A stretch of 25,778 nt of DNA, taken from CAYSDH01 sp964429805 (lineage in GTDB: Bacteria; Bacteroidota; Bacteroidia; Flavobacteriales_D; JABDKJ01). The stretch is from positions 1 to 25,778 of the forward strand of contig CAYSDH010000047.1 of NCBI GenBank assembly GCA_964429805.1. Direction: 5' to 3'. Made by a program: the position numbers and the translations under genes. The notes under the pieces are model-generated. The model did not search any database. It saw only the letters and a program-made list of their open reading frames with translations, and was not told the DNA's origin. This document shows, piece after piece, positions 15,650 to 24,008 of the stretch (position 1 is its first letter; each line of letters begins with the position of its first letter).

Positions 15650-16603
15650 TTATAGGCTGCCACATGTTTTTAGAATTGACTTCGTGATTTCATCTGCATC
15701 ATACAGCAAGACATAGCCCATCTCCACGGCCTTACGATACTGCTTACATGCTTTTTTATCTTCTCCTTTTTTGACCATTATGTCACCCTTTACCTTGTAG
15801 GCAAATGAGTTTGTATTGTCATTTTCTATGGATCGGTTGACCAGTTTTAGTGCCTGGTCGATATCGCCTTTTTTCATTACTGAGTAGGCTTTGTTGCTTA
15901 GTGCGTAGGGCTGTCCTGGCTCTTTGACCAGCGCCTGATCAAAGTATGATATGGCATCGTCATAGTTTCCTATCTCATTGGAGATGAAGCCCACATTAAC
16001 TAGGGTCTCTAAGTCTTTTCCGAAAATGGACAGCGTCTCTTCGAGTATGTCAGCCGCTTTGTAACGCTTATTGTTTTTGTAATAAGTGATGGCCAGATCA
16101 CGCATTAGGTCGATAGATACTTCTTCGCCCATGCTGGCTTGTCTGAGATTCTCTTCAGCCATGTCATACTCTCTGCGCTCTAAGTGCACCTTACCTTTCA
16201 TGGCCAAGCACATGTTGATCTCTTCGTCATCGGTGCTAAATGCAGCAGCATTATTAACATACCATAATGAGGAGTCCAGATTATTTTCTGACATGTGATA
16301 CTGAGACATGCCGTAACTGGCTAATGATAATTGGCTATCAAGAGAGAGTGATTTTTGAAAGTCTCGCTTGGCATACCCAAACTTCTCGATGGTCATATAT
16401 ACCAACCCGCGCTCTGCATAGTATTCAGGATTGGCCTGATCGAGCTCTATCACCTCGGTGTAGAGCTTAAGTGCCTTTTTAAAATTGTATTGGGTGATGT
16501 AGAACTCGGCTTTTTTAATCTTGTCCTCGTTCGTATTCTCTGAATGGTTGGCAAATACTGGGATTGCCGAAAAAAGTATCGCTGCTATAATCACTCTCCT
16601 CAT
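15650..16603 (-). CDS. secreted TPR protein (paralogue 3)
   Basis: The 317-residue protein has an N-terminal signal peptide (MRRVIIAAILFSAIPVFA, then NHSEN) and a TPR solenoid of about seven to eight units. Examples are YNFKKALKLYTEVIELDQ, EYYAERGLVYMTIEKFGYA, ETLVNVGFISNEIGNYDDA and YALSNKAYSVMKKGDIDQA. The C-terminus (EDKKACKQYRKAVEMGY, then LKTCGSL) is of the DxxACxxxxxAxxLG kind seen in many Bacteroidota TPR proteins. It is probably periplasmic and scaffolding, with no enzyme motif. It is the first gene of the three-paralogue set and is divergent from the alpha/beta hydrolase gene with 51 nt between them, so the promoters of both lie in that short spacer. It is the least similar of the three to paralogue 1, judging by eye. 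The exact partner or pathway cannot be read from the sequence. Confidence 0.85.
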   Translation of the reverse strand: MRRVIIAAILFSAIPVFANHSENTNEDKIKKAEFYITQYNFKKALKLYTEVIELDQANPEYYAERGLVYMTIEKFGYAKRDFQKSLSLDSQLSLASYGMSQYHMSENNLDSSLWYVNNAAAFSTDDEEINMCLAMKGKVHLERREYDMAEENLRQASMGEEVSIDLMRDLAITYYKNNKRYKAADILEETLSIFGKDLETLVNVGFISNEIGNYDDAISYFDQALVKEPGQPYALSNKAYSVMKKGDIDQALKLVNRSIENDNTNSFAYKVKGDIMVKKGEDKKACKQYRKAVEMGYVLLYDADEITKSILKTCGSL

Positions 16604-16654
16604 CTCTCTCGCTTTTCGTTACATTGGGTTGTACGTAATTCATAGAGAAAAGTT

Positions 16655-17482
16655 TTGGAAGTACTAATAAATAGGCAAGTTGGAGCAAATGAGGGCAAAG
16701 CCATCATTGCTGATTTTTTTCGTGCTGAGCGGCATGATGCACCTGTCGTCATCTTTTGTCATGGTTTTAAAGGCTTCAAGGACTGGGGTAGCTATAATGA
16801 AGTGGCGCGAATTTTTGCCCAAAGGGGTTTCCATTTTCTCAAGTTCAATTTTTCGCATAATGGTGGTACGTCCTCTCAACCTATTGATTTTCCTGATCTC
16901 GATGCCTTTGCCAATAATAACTTTAGCAAAGAGCAGGTCGATTTAGAGCAGGTACTCGCTTGGCTAGAAAAGCAGGAAGGGCTGACTCATGAGCGTATCT
17001 ACCTCATGGGCCATAGCAGAGGAGGAGCCAGTGCACTCATCAGGGCTGCCGAAGACAAGCGCATCAAGGCAGTGTGCACATGGGCTGGCGTGAGTAACAT
17101 TGGCGAGCGTTTAACTCGTTACAATCTTGAAGTCTGGGCAAAAGAGGGGAGAGTGATGATCAAAAACGGCCGGACCAAACAAGACATGCCGCTCAACTAT
17201 CAGCTCTACGAAGACTTTTTGAAGAATGAACATCGCTTTGACATAGAGCGTCAGGTGAAGTCTCTCGGTATACCGCATCTCATTATTGCAGCTAAAGACG
17301 ATGTGGTGGTGCCCATGTCAGAGGCGCATTATATGCACCAGTGGAATCCCAGCTCAACCTTGATTCAGCTTGAGTCAGGCGGACACACCTTTGGTGCGAG
17401 TCATCCCGCAAAAGAGTCTGCCTTACCGCCTTCGCTTGAGCAGGCTTGCGCAGAGACTATTAGTTTTTTCAATCAAATGTGA
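16655..17482 (+). CDS. alpha/beta hydrolase, prolyl-oligopeptidase/dienelactone-hydrolase-like
   Basis: This 275-residue cytoplasmic enzyme has the full alpha/beta hydrolase layout. The oxyanion strand-loop is VVIFCHGFKGFKDWG (31-45), the nucleophile elbow is GHSRGG (Ser121), the acid is in AAKDDVVVP (Asp215 or Asp216) and the histidine is in GGHTFG (His244). Such enzymes cleave esters, thioesters or amides; the substrate cannot be deduced. The start must be a TTG at 16655, because an in-frame TAG lies at 16643-16645 and no ATG or GTG precedes the conserved core. TACATTGG at 16620-16627 is a one-mismatch -7 box about 27 nt upstream. There is no signal peptide, and it is divergent from the TPR operon. 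Its 3' end overlaps the end of tsaD by 14 nt on the opposite strand, so the two are convergent and share the last bases. Confidence 0.88.
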   Translation: MEVLINRQVGANEGKAIIADFFRAERHDAPVVIFCHGFKGFKDWGSYNEVARIFAQRGFHFLKFNFSHNGGTSSQPIDFPDLDAFANNNFSKEQVDLEQVLAWLEKQEGLTHERIYLMGHSRGGASALIRAAEDKRIKAVCTWAGVSNIGERLTRYNLEVWAKEGRVMIKNGRTKQDMPLNYQLYEDFLKNEHRFDIERQVKSLGIPHLIIAAKDDVVVPMSEAHYMHQWNPSSTLIQLESGGHTFGASHPAKESALPPSLEQACAETISFFNQM

Positions 17483-18497
17483 GACTGGCTGAAGGACTGC
17501 TGTCGAGTCCGTTGAGCATGTCGGCTTGAAGCATCAACTGACCTGTGATGCCGATCATGGCTGCGTTATCCGTACAGAATTCAAAAGGAGGAATAAATGC
17601 AGGAATCCCGCTTTCTGCGCCCAATGCTTGGAAACGTTCTCTGAGAAGAGAGTTTGCGGCCACACCACCTGCCAGGGCCAAGGCCTTGCAGTCATATTGT
17701 TTCATCGCCTTCTTCAGCTTCGTAATCAGAATACCGACAATGGTCTCTTGCACCGAGGCGCACAAATCATTTAAGTGTGTCTCAATAAACGCAGGGTCTT
17801 CAGCCATTCTATCTCTGAGGTAGTAAAGGATAGACGTTTTAACACCACTAAAACTAAAATCGAGGCCAGGTATTCTCGGTCGAGCAAACTCATGGATTAC
17901 TTTTCCCTGTCTTGCCAACTTGTCTACTTGTGGTCCACCAGGATAAGGGAGTCCCAGCATTTTAGCGGCCTTGTCAAAGGCCTCACCCGCGGCATCGTCA
18001 ATGGTCACGCCTACTTTTTCCATGTCTAATGCACTTCTGACAAGAACAATCTCAGTATGACCTCCAGACACGGTCAGACACAAAAAGGGAAATTCTGGAC
18101 TCGGCTCGTCACCCGTTTTCTTTATGAAGTGCGCCAATATATGCGCCTTCATGTGGTGCACACCCACAGAGGGAATGCTCAGCGACTGCGCCATAGACTT
18201 GGCAAACGAACTCCCAACCATGAGTGAGCCCAGCAGTCCCGGTCCCTGCGTATAAGCGATAGCAGACAGTTTATCTTTATGTATGCCCGCTTCTTTGAGC
18301 GCAGCATGCACTACTGGCACTATGTTTTTTTGATGCTCTCTAGAAGCCAATTCCGGCACCACACCACCATATTGTTCGTGTATGCCTTGATCGGCCACCA
18401 CATTGGCAAGTATTTTGTCGTTATATAACACAGCGGCACCCGTGTCATCACAAGACGACTCGATGGCCAGTATATATGTATCCTTCTCATTCATCAT
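17469..18497 (-). CDS. tsaD: tRNA threonylcarbamoyladenosine synthase catalytic subunit TsaD
   Basis: TsaD (Kae1/Qri7 family) transfers the threonylcarbamoyl group to A37 of ANN-decoding tRNAs, working with TsaB, TsaE and TsaC elsewhere in the genome. The 342-residue ORF shows the ASKHA fold motifs: LAIESSCDDTGAA at the N-terminus, the metal-binding HHMKAH (with the paired histidines), SGGHTEIVL, the DDAAGEAFDKAAK segment, LDFSFSGVKT, and the C-terminal CTDNAAMIG with the metal-ligand Asp. The first two codons are both ATG (18497 and 18494); the family usually starts a few residues before the IESSCDD motif, so either works. The frame is open further upstream to 18734, but that would run through the tamB promoter and start, so it is not real. 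A perfect TAATTTTG box lies just upstream. tsaD next to a divergent tamB-like gene is a familiar Bacteroidota arrangement. Confidence 0.95.
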   Translation of the reverse strand: MMNEKDTYILAIESSCDDTGAAVLYNDKILANVVADQGIHEQYGGVVPELASREHQKNIVPVVHAALKEAGIHKDKLSAIAYTQGPGLLGSLMVGSSFAKSMAQSLSIPSVGVHHMKAHILAHFIKKTGDEPSPEFPFLCLTVSGGHTEIVLVRSALDMEKVGVTIDDAAGEAFDKAAKMLGLPYPGGPQVDKLARQGKVIHEFARPRIPGLDFSFSGVKTSILYYLRDRMAEDPAFIETHLNDLCASVQETIVGILITKLKKAMKQYDCKALALAGGVAANSLLRERFQALGAESGIPAFIPPFEFCTDNAAMIGITGQLMLQADMLNGLDSSPSASLTFD

Positions 18498-18506
18498 AGC
18501 GGGATG

Positions 18507-18514
18507 CAAAATTA
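18507..18514 (-). promoter_or_regulatory. -7 box of the tsaD promoter
   Basis: Perfect TAnnTTTG (TAATTTTG) on the minus strand, ending 9 nt before the first tsaD ATG (18497). No TTG is seen at the usual -33 distance, so this is a -7 match only. Transcription would start about 3 nt before the ATG or at it. Confidence 0.45.
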
Positions 18515-18539
18515 GATAAAGCCTTGACTTAAAAGACCT

Positions 18540-18547
18540 TAATTTTA
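18540..18547 (+). promoter_or_regulatory. possible -7 box of tamB-like gene
   Basis: TAATTTTA matches TAnnTTTG at seven of eight positions and ends 11 nt before the ATG at 18559. A TTG at 18524-18526 is only 13 nt away, shorter than normal, so the -33 element is uncertain. Confidence 0.3.
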
Positions 18548-18558
18548 GGCCATTAGTA

Positions 18559-21500
18559 ATGAAGAAAACTATTTTCAGGATACTGAAACTTTTAGTCTTT
18601 CTGCTCCTCCTCATTGGAGTGGTGGGCTTTTTCTTCATGCGCTCCGCTTGGGGCCAGTCTAGGTTGGCCTCATACGTGCTAGGCGGTATGTCTAAGGATC
18701 TCAATACGGTGATGACCATTGAGTCAGTAGACATTGATTTATTTAAAACGCTGGTGCTTAAGGGCGTCTACATCGAAGACCTTGATGGAGACACGCTCGC
18801 CTACATCGGTAAGTTAGCTGGTGATGTCAAAGAGTTTTCGAATGCCAATCGCACGGTGAAGTTCAACGAAGTCAAATTAACAGACACCTACTTTAACCTG
18901 TATAAGAAGGAGAATTCAGATGGTCAAAACATCCAGTTCTTAATCGACTACTTCAAAAAGGAAGATACAGGCAAGCAAAAACAATCATGGACAGTTGACT
19001 GTGATGCGCTGGTGCTTGAAAATTCTCAATTCAAACGCAACAACTACAACGACCCGCCAAAAACGGACCGTGTCGATTTTGCCCACATGCACATCTATGA
19101 CATCAATGGCCGATTTACGGGCATTGACATTGGCGAAGCGGATGTGACTTTTGATGTGGAGGATTTGAGCTTGAAAATGAAAAAAGGTTTTGAAGTGGAG
19201 CGCATCGCAGGGCGGGCCGAAATTCGCATTGACCAAATGGACTTTCAGGAGATGGCTCTTCTCACAGAAAACACTACTCTCGACTTTGACTTTTTAATGA
19301 AGTACAAAGACATTGATGACTTTGAAGATTTTGTAGACAAAATTTGGTTGAAGGCCAACTTTAGAGAAAGTGATCTTCACCTTCAAGATTTGGCCTACTT
19401 CGCGCCCCAGTATGCGGGCATGAATAAGAAAGTTCGATTTCAAGGTGTAGCCAGAGGAGAAACGAACAACCTGAAAACGAAAGACGTCAGACTAGATTTT
19501 GGACGTCATTCCGTGTTTAAAGGAGACGTGAGTCTAAGTGGCCTGCCTAATATTGAGTCTACCTTTATTCACCTTGATGTGCATCGTTTCATTAGCTCAA
19601 TGAGTGAGCTGAGTCAGTTGCCTATTCCTAACATTCAAAACCAGGTTAGTAGTATTCCAGAGCGCTTCAACAGTATCGGTCACTTTGTGGTAGAAGGCGA
19701 GTTTACCGGTTTTGTCAATGATTTTGTAGTGAGAGGAGTGATGGACTCTGAGCTTGGTGACCTCGTGACTGACATCGCCTTGGTGCAGTCGGATGCCGCT
19801 AGACCTAACTCCATTCAAGGGTCAGTGACAACTACCGGATTTAATCTGGGTCAGCTGGTAGGAGAAGAAAAGCTCAACTCCCTGTCGGCTGATTTAAATA
19901 TTAGTGCCCAAGGTCCCTACTGGAATGAACTTTCTGCCAACATAGACGGACTGGTCACCAGCATTGACTACTTAGGCTTTACCTACAAGATGCTTGATGT
20001 TGATGGTCAATTGGAAAAGAACCTCTTTAATGGAGAGCTGTCTATCAATCAACCAGAGGTGTCTTTGGACTTTAAGGGAGTCGTGGACTTTAGAGAGTCA
20101 AGGCCAAAGTTTGATTTCAAAGCAGACTTATATGAGGCCGACTTGTCTTCCCTTGGATTCACCACGAGCAGAGACTCAACTAGTCTAACAGGAAAATTTG
20201 ACGCCAAGTTTACCGGAGACGATGCAGACAATTTTGAAGGGCGCTTTGATGTCATGGGCTTGAGTTATTGTGAAGGAAGTAAGGAGTTCTACTTCGAAGA
20301 TTTTAATGTCTTGAGTAAGCGAGTTAACTCAGAGCGATTCTTAAGTCTGCGCTCTTCGCAAATTGACATGGATGTGCAGGGCTTTTTCAAATTAAAGGAG
20401 ATTGAAGATGACTTGCTCTATGTCTTTCAAGACGTCATGCCTGCGCTTTATGAGGAGAAGCCCATGCGCGAAGGCTCATCCGTTATTCATGTCACGGCCA
20501 ATCTAAAAGAGACAGCCCTGATCACAGAGATCTTTTTGCCAGAATGGACAATCGGTGCAGGCACCACCTTTGAGGCCGACTTAGATATGCCGAGAAGATA
20601 TCTAAACGTAGAGTCTAAGACAGATACGCTAGAGTACAGAGGTGTCTTGATTAGAGGTGTCAATCTTGACATAGAGAAAAATGGAGGCTTGGCATACATC
20701 GCCATCGAAAACGACTTGTTGCAGTGGGAAGATAGCATCAGGTTTAAGGACAACTACTTCACGCTGTTTGGGCAGAATAATAAAGTCGAGTCTGACATTA
20801 CTTGGAGTATTCTAGATTATAATTCTTCAGGGTCTTTTTCTGTAGTTGGAGACATGACTGGCCCAGACGAGGGAACGTTTAAGCTAAACCCATCGCAAAT
20901 AGTAATAAGTGATAATTACTGGATGACCACCTCGGCTACGCCTATCTCTTTTGATGGAGAGAAGTTGCTCATTGATAGTCTGGAGATTACTAACGGAGTA
21001 GAGCGAATTTTTGGGTCAGGTGAGATCTCGGCAGATCCAGAGAGTGAGTTTGTTTTTGAAGTAGAAGAGTTTGAGTTAGAGCATCTCAATAAGTTCTTGC
21101 CTAATCCGCTATTTACACTTGATGGCACAGCCAATGTGTCTGGAGTCGCAAAAGATGTGCTCAATACTTTTTCTATAGAGTCTGACCTTACAGTTGATGA
21201 CCTTGAGCTTGGCGGAGAAGAGATGGGCGACCTTAGGCTCAGCAGTGCGTGGAGCACAGGTAAGAGTTCACTCAACATACTCGGAGGATTGGCCAAAGAT
21301 GCACACGAGTCAGTCACCTTTGAGGGAAATTATTATCCGAAGAGTGACACAGATAGACTTGATGCGACTCTAAATTTTGATGACTTTGATTTACATCTTC
21401 TCAATAGATTAAACACCACCGCCTTTTCGGGAATTGGTGGAACTGCAGATGGCCAATTAGTTGTAAAAGGAGACTTTCTAAACCCCGACATCAGCGGAGA

Positions 21501-22941
21501 CCTGCTCTTCAAAGCCGCTACAATTCATTTTAATTACCTGAATACAACCTACACCTTTAGCAATGCTGTCATCATTGAAAAAGACTGGATGGGGTTTGAC
21601 CAAATACCATTCACCGATGAGTTTGGCAACATGGGTTATGCCAACGGTACCGTGATACATGAAAACTACAAGGACTGGAACTACGATATATCTGCCGAGT
21701 TTGATGAGCTCATGGTGATGAATACCTCAGAGAAAGACAACTCACTCTACCACGGAACCATATTTGCCACAGGGTCGGTCTCCGTCTCTGGCTATCAAGA
21801 AAATGTAGACATCGAGGTCAATGGAAAAACAGATCCCGGTACCACATTTGAATTGCCTCTTGGAGGAAGTGCAGAAGTACAGCTCGAAAACTTTGTCACA
21901 TTCATTGACCCTGATGCAGAGGAAGAGGAAAAAAACATAGACCTGACCGGAGTCAACTTAAATATGAATGTGGAGATAACCACCGATGCGAAGATGAAGA
22001 TCATTTTTGATGAGCAAATTGGTGATGTTATAGAGGGGAGAGGAAATGGTAACTTGTCCATGAGTTACAATCAACAAGGCGATTTGGACATCTACGGTCG
22101 CATAGTCGTTAGTCAAGGTGATTATTTGTTCACGCTTCAAAATGTTATTGCCAAGGGCTTTACACTGAGGCCAGGAGGGACCATAGACTTTTTCGGAAGT
22201 CCTTATCGTGCCGAACTTAACTTGAGTACCATTTATAATGTCAGAACTTCTCTTTACGACATTATGTATGAAAACCCAGAAGCATATAGAAGACGTGTGC
22301 CAGTAGAAGTGGAAATGGGGCTCTCTGGCCCGCTGCTCAATCCCGACATCAAGTTTGGAATAGAACTACCCACAGTCGCGCCAGATGTCAAGACCATTGT
22401 AGAGAGCAGAATTAGTTCTGATCAGGAGTTAAACAAACAAGTATTTGCGCTACTTGTCTTAAACAAATTCTTACCCCCAGAAAGTGCCCGGTCAGAAACA
22501 GCAGGGTCAAGTGTCGTCACCAGCACAGGTAGTGAGTTTGTGTCTAGCCAGCTCAGTAACTGGTTTTCGCAGATCAGTCAAGATGTTGATATCGGGGTAA
22601 ACTACCGTCCTGGAGATAATATTACCTCTGAAGAATGGGCTGTCGCTTTGAGCACACAGCTTTTTAATGACCGCTTGCTGCTCTCTGGAAATGTCGGTGT
22701 TCAGAGCGCGTCTAACAGCTCAAGTGTAGACAACACAGCAAGTTCTATTATCGGAGACTTCACCCTCGAGTATATGATTACTCAAGACGGACGATTGAGA
22801 CTCAAGGTGTTTAATGAGAATAACGACAACGACTTTTTGAACTATGATCAATCAAATAACACACAAGGAATTGGCTTGATCTTTCAGAAAGAATTTGATG
22901 GCTTGTTTGATGATCGAAAACCCTACGCTAAGCCGCTATAA
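18559..22941 (+). CDS. TamB-like translocation/assembly module protein (DUF490)
   Basis: This 1460-residue protein has a single N-terminal membrane helix (about 8-27, ILKLLVFLLLLIGVVGFFFM) that would anchor it in the inner membrane. A long run of short amphipathic beta-strands follows, the layout of the AsmA/TamB/VPS13-like lipid-transfer bridges that span the periplasm. The C-terminal 400 residues carry the TamB/DUF490 domain: GRGNGNLSMSYNQQGDLDIY, ISQGDYLFTLQNVIAKGF-like segments, LRPGGTIDFFGSPY, VEVEMGLSGPLLNPDIKFGI, FALLVLNKFLPP, and a terminal beta-stretch (NTQGIGLIFQKEFD). In Proteobacteria TamB works with TamA/BamA on outer membrane protein or phospholipid transport. Bacteroidota homologues are usually annotated as translocation/assembly modules without a nearby TamA, as here. 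It is divergent from tsaD (61 nt apart) and converges with the glycosyltransferase gene 20 nt downstream. Confidence 0.9.
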   Translation: MKKTIFRILKLLVFLLLLIGVVGFFFMRSAWGQSRLASYVLGGMSKDLNTVMTIESVDIDLFKTLVLKGVYIEDLDGDTLAYIGKLAGDVKEFSNANRTVKFNEVKLTDTYFNLYKKENSDGQNIQFLIDYFKKEDTGKQKQSWTVDCDALVLENSQFKRNNYNDPPKTDRVDFAHMHIYDINGRFTGIDIGEADVTFDVEDLSLKMKKGFEVERIAGRAEIRIDQMDFQEMALLTENTTLDFDFLMKYKDIDDFEDFVDKIWLKANFRESDLHLQDLAYFAPQYAGMNKKVRFQGVARGETNNLKTKDVRLDFGRHSVFKGDVSLSGLPNIESTFIHLDVHRFISSMSELSQLPIPNIQNQVSSIPERFNSIGHFVVEGEFTGFVNDFVVRGVMDSELGDLVTDIALVQSDAARPNSIQGSVTTTGFNLGQLVGEEKLNSLSADLNISAQGPYWNELSANIDGLVTSIDYLGFTYKMLDVDGQLEKNLFNGELSINQPEVSLDFKGVVDFRESRPKFDFKADLYEADLSSLGFTTSRDSTSLTGKFDAKFTGDDADNFEGRFDVMGLSYCEGSKEFYFEDFNVLSKRVNSERFLSLRSSQIDMDVQGFFKLKEIEDDLLYVFQDVMPALYEEKPMREGSSVIHVTANLKETALITEIFLPEWTIGAGTTFEADLDMPRRYLNVESKTDTLEYRGVLIRGVNLDIEKNGGLAYIAIENDLLQWEDSIRFKDNYFTLFGQNNKVESDITWSILDYNSSGSFSVVGDMTGPDEGTFKLNPSQIVISDNYWMTTSATPISFDGEKLLIDSLEITNGVERIFGSGEISADPESEFVFEVEEFELEHLNKFLPNPLFTLDGTANVSGVAKDVLNTFSIESDLTVDDLELGGEEMGDLRLSSAWSTGKSSLNILGGLAKDAHESVTFEGNYYPKSDTDRLDATLNFDDFDLHLLNRLNTTAFSGIGGTADGQLVVKGDFLNPDISGDLLFKAATIHFNYLNTTYTFSNAVIIEKDWMGFDQIPFTDEFGNMGYANGTVIHENYKDWNYDISAEFDELMVMNTSEKDNSLYHGTIFATGSVSVSGYQENVDIEVNGKTDPGTTFELPLGGSAEVQLENFVTFIDPDAEEEEKNIDLTGVNLNMNVEITTDAKMKIIFDEQIGDVIEGRGNGNLSMSYNQQGDLDIYGRIVVSQGDYLFTLQNVIAKGFTLRPGGTIDFFGSPYRAELNLSTIYNVRTSLYDIMYENPEAYRRRVPVEVEMGLSGPLLNPDIKFGIELPTVAPDVKTIVESRISSDQELNKQVFALLVLNKFLPPESARSETAGSSVVTSTGSEFVSSQLSNWFSQISQDVDIGVNYRPGDNITSEEWAVALSTQLFNDRLLLSGNVGVQSASNSSSVDNTASSIIGDFTLEYMITQDGRLRLKVFNENNDNDFLNYDQSNNTQGIGLIFQKEFDGLFDDRKPYAKPL

Positions 22942-22961
22942 GCTAGTCAAGCGAAAATGGC

Positions 22962-23972
22962 TTAAAACCTTAAGTCGCTGTATTTGTCTAGTTTCTGTAT
23001 GAAGTGCTGGTAGACCACACTGATTTTATAGATCTCAGCGCTGTGTACTTCCTTTTTCTTCAGCAACATTCTTTTTTTAAGCATCTTAAAAAACGAAGTG
23101 TAAAAGTGAAAATGGGCCTTCGCCACTGCAAAAAATGCACCTGACTGACCTGAGAATAAAAACTTCCAAGCCGCAACGCCATCAAGGGCCATCCTAAATG
23201 TGATGAGTCCGGTGGTCCATGCGCTCCTGTCATTTTTAAGCAGAATGAACAGGTTGTTTCTGAAATTCAAATACGCCTTGTGACTAGATCCTTGTTGCAA
23301 GGTAGCGCCACCTACATGATACACTGATGATTCTGGGGCGCAGATTATTCTGTACCCTCGGTTACGGATTCGCCAGCAAAGATCAATCTCCTCCATGTGC
23401 GCAAAAAAATCAGCATCGAGTCCACCCACTTCATTATAAAGAGATTGTCTAATAAACAGGCAGGCGCCTGATGCCCAATGCACATCACAGACTTGGTCAT
23501 ACTGCCCTTTGTCTTCCTCTAAACTTTCAAATACTCGGCCTCTGCAAAATGGAAAACCAAACCGATCTAAAAAGCCACCAGCAGCTCCTGCGTATTCAAA
23601 AAACTCTTTGCGCTTTTCATCCAACAGCTTAGGTTGAAGTGCTGCGATGTTCGGGTCTTCAAAGTGGGGAAGGACCTTGTCAATCCATCCAGCCGTTACT
23701 TCCACATCAGAGTTTAGGAGCACAATAATGTCAGAGTCAACTTCCTTCAGCCCCACATTATATCCAGCAGCAAAGCCCAGATTTTCTTGATTAACAATAA
23801 CGCGTATGTCGGCAAAGTCAGATTGAAGCATCGCGACAGAATCATCACTAGAGTCGTTGTCAATCACCACGACCTCATGCCCTTGAGAGTGCTCAATTAC
23901 TTTGGGTAGAAATTTTTTCAAGAGCTCAGAACCGTTCCAGTTCAATATAGCCACAGTGACTCGCTGCATCAT
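22962..23972 (-). CDS. family 2 glycosyltransferase (rhamnosyltransferase-like)
   Basis: The 336-residue enzyme has a GT-A fold. The N-terminal nucleotide-binding core is VAILNWNGSELLKKFL, then VVVIDNDSSDDSV, then NLGFAAGYNVGL and the metal-binding LLNSDVEV (about 85-92). The acceptor-side motif is HMEEIDLCWRIRNRGYRI (about 192-209), typical of the WbbL/rhamnosyltransferase branch of GT2. The C-terminal 80 residues are basic and partly hydrophobic (FFKMLKKRMLLKKK), suggesting peripheral membrane contact. It probably adds a sugar to an envelope glycan, cytoplasmic side; the donor and acceptor cannot be deduced. It starts at either of two consecutive ATGs (23972 and 23969), 36 nt after the GWxTD gene on the same strand. 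A strong promoter in that gap suggests it can be expressed by itself. Confidence 0.9.
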   Translation of the reverse strand: MMQRVTVAILNWNGSELLKKFLPKVIEHSQGHEVVVIDNDSSDDSVAMLQSDFADIRVIVNQENLGFAAGYNVGLKEVDSDIIVLLNSDVEVTAGWIDKVLPHFEDPNIAALQPKLLDEKRKEFFEYAGAAGGFLDRFGFPFCRGRVFESLEEDKGQYDQVCDVHWASGACLFIRQSLYNEVGGLDADFFAHMEEIDLCWRIRNRGYRIICAPESSVYHVGGATLQQGSSHKAYLNFRNNLFILLKNDRSAWTTGLITFRMALDGVAAWKFLFSGQSGAFFAVAKAHFHFYTSFFKMLKKRMLLKKKEVHSAEIYKISVVYQHFIQKLDKYSDLRF

Positions 23973-23977
23973 CGGCT

Positions 23978-24007
23978 CAAATGTAGATCAATAAAACTCG
24001 TGGTCAA
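23978..24007 (-). promoter_or_regulatory. strong Bacteroidota promoter of the glycosyltransferase gene
   Basis: On the minus strand TTG (24007-24005), a 19-nt spacer and a perfect TACATTTG (23985-23978) match the Bacteroidota consensus fully. The box ends 5 nt before the first ATG (23972) and 8 nt before the second (23969). The promoter sits in the 36-nt gap after the GWxTD gene stop, so the glycosyltransferase can be transcribed alone with almost no leader. Confidence 0.7.
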
Positions 24008-24008
24008 T

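Noticed and set aside
18495..18734. N-terminal extension of tsaD
   Set aside because: It would read back through the tsaD promoter and the start of the divergent tamB-like gene; TsaD proteins begin shortly before the IESSCDD motif.
22939..22990. Bidirectional terminator between the tamB-like gene and the glycosyltransferase gene
   Set aside because: Only 4-5 bp complementary stretches are present, with no T-tract on either strand.
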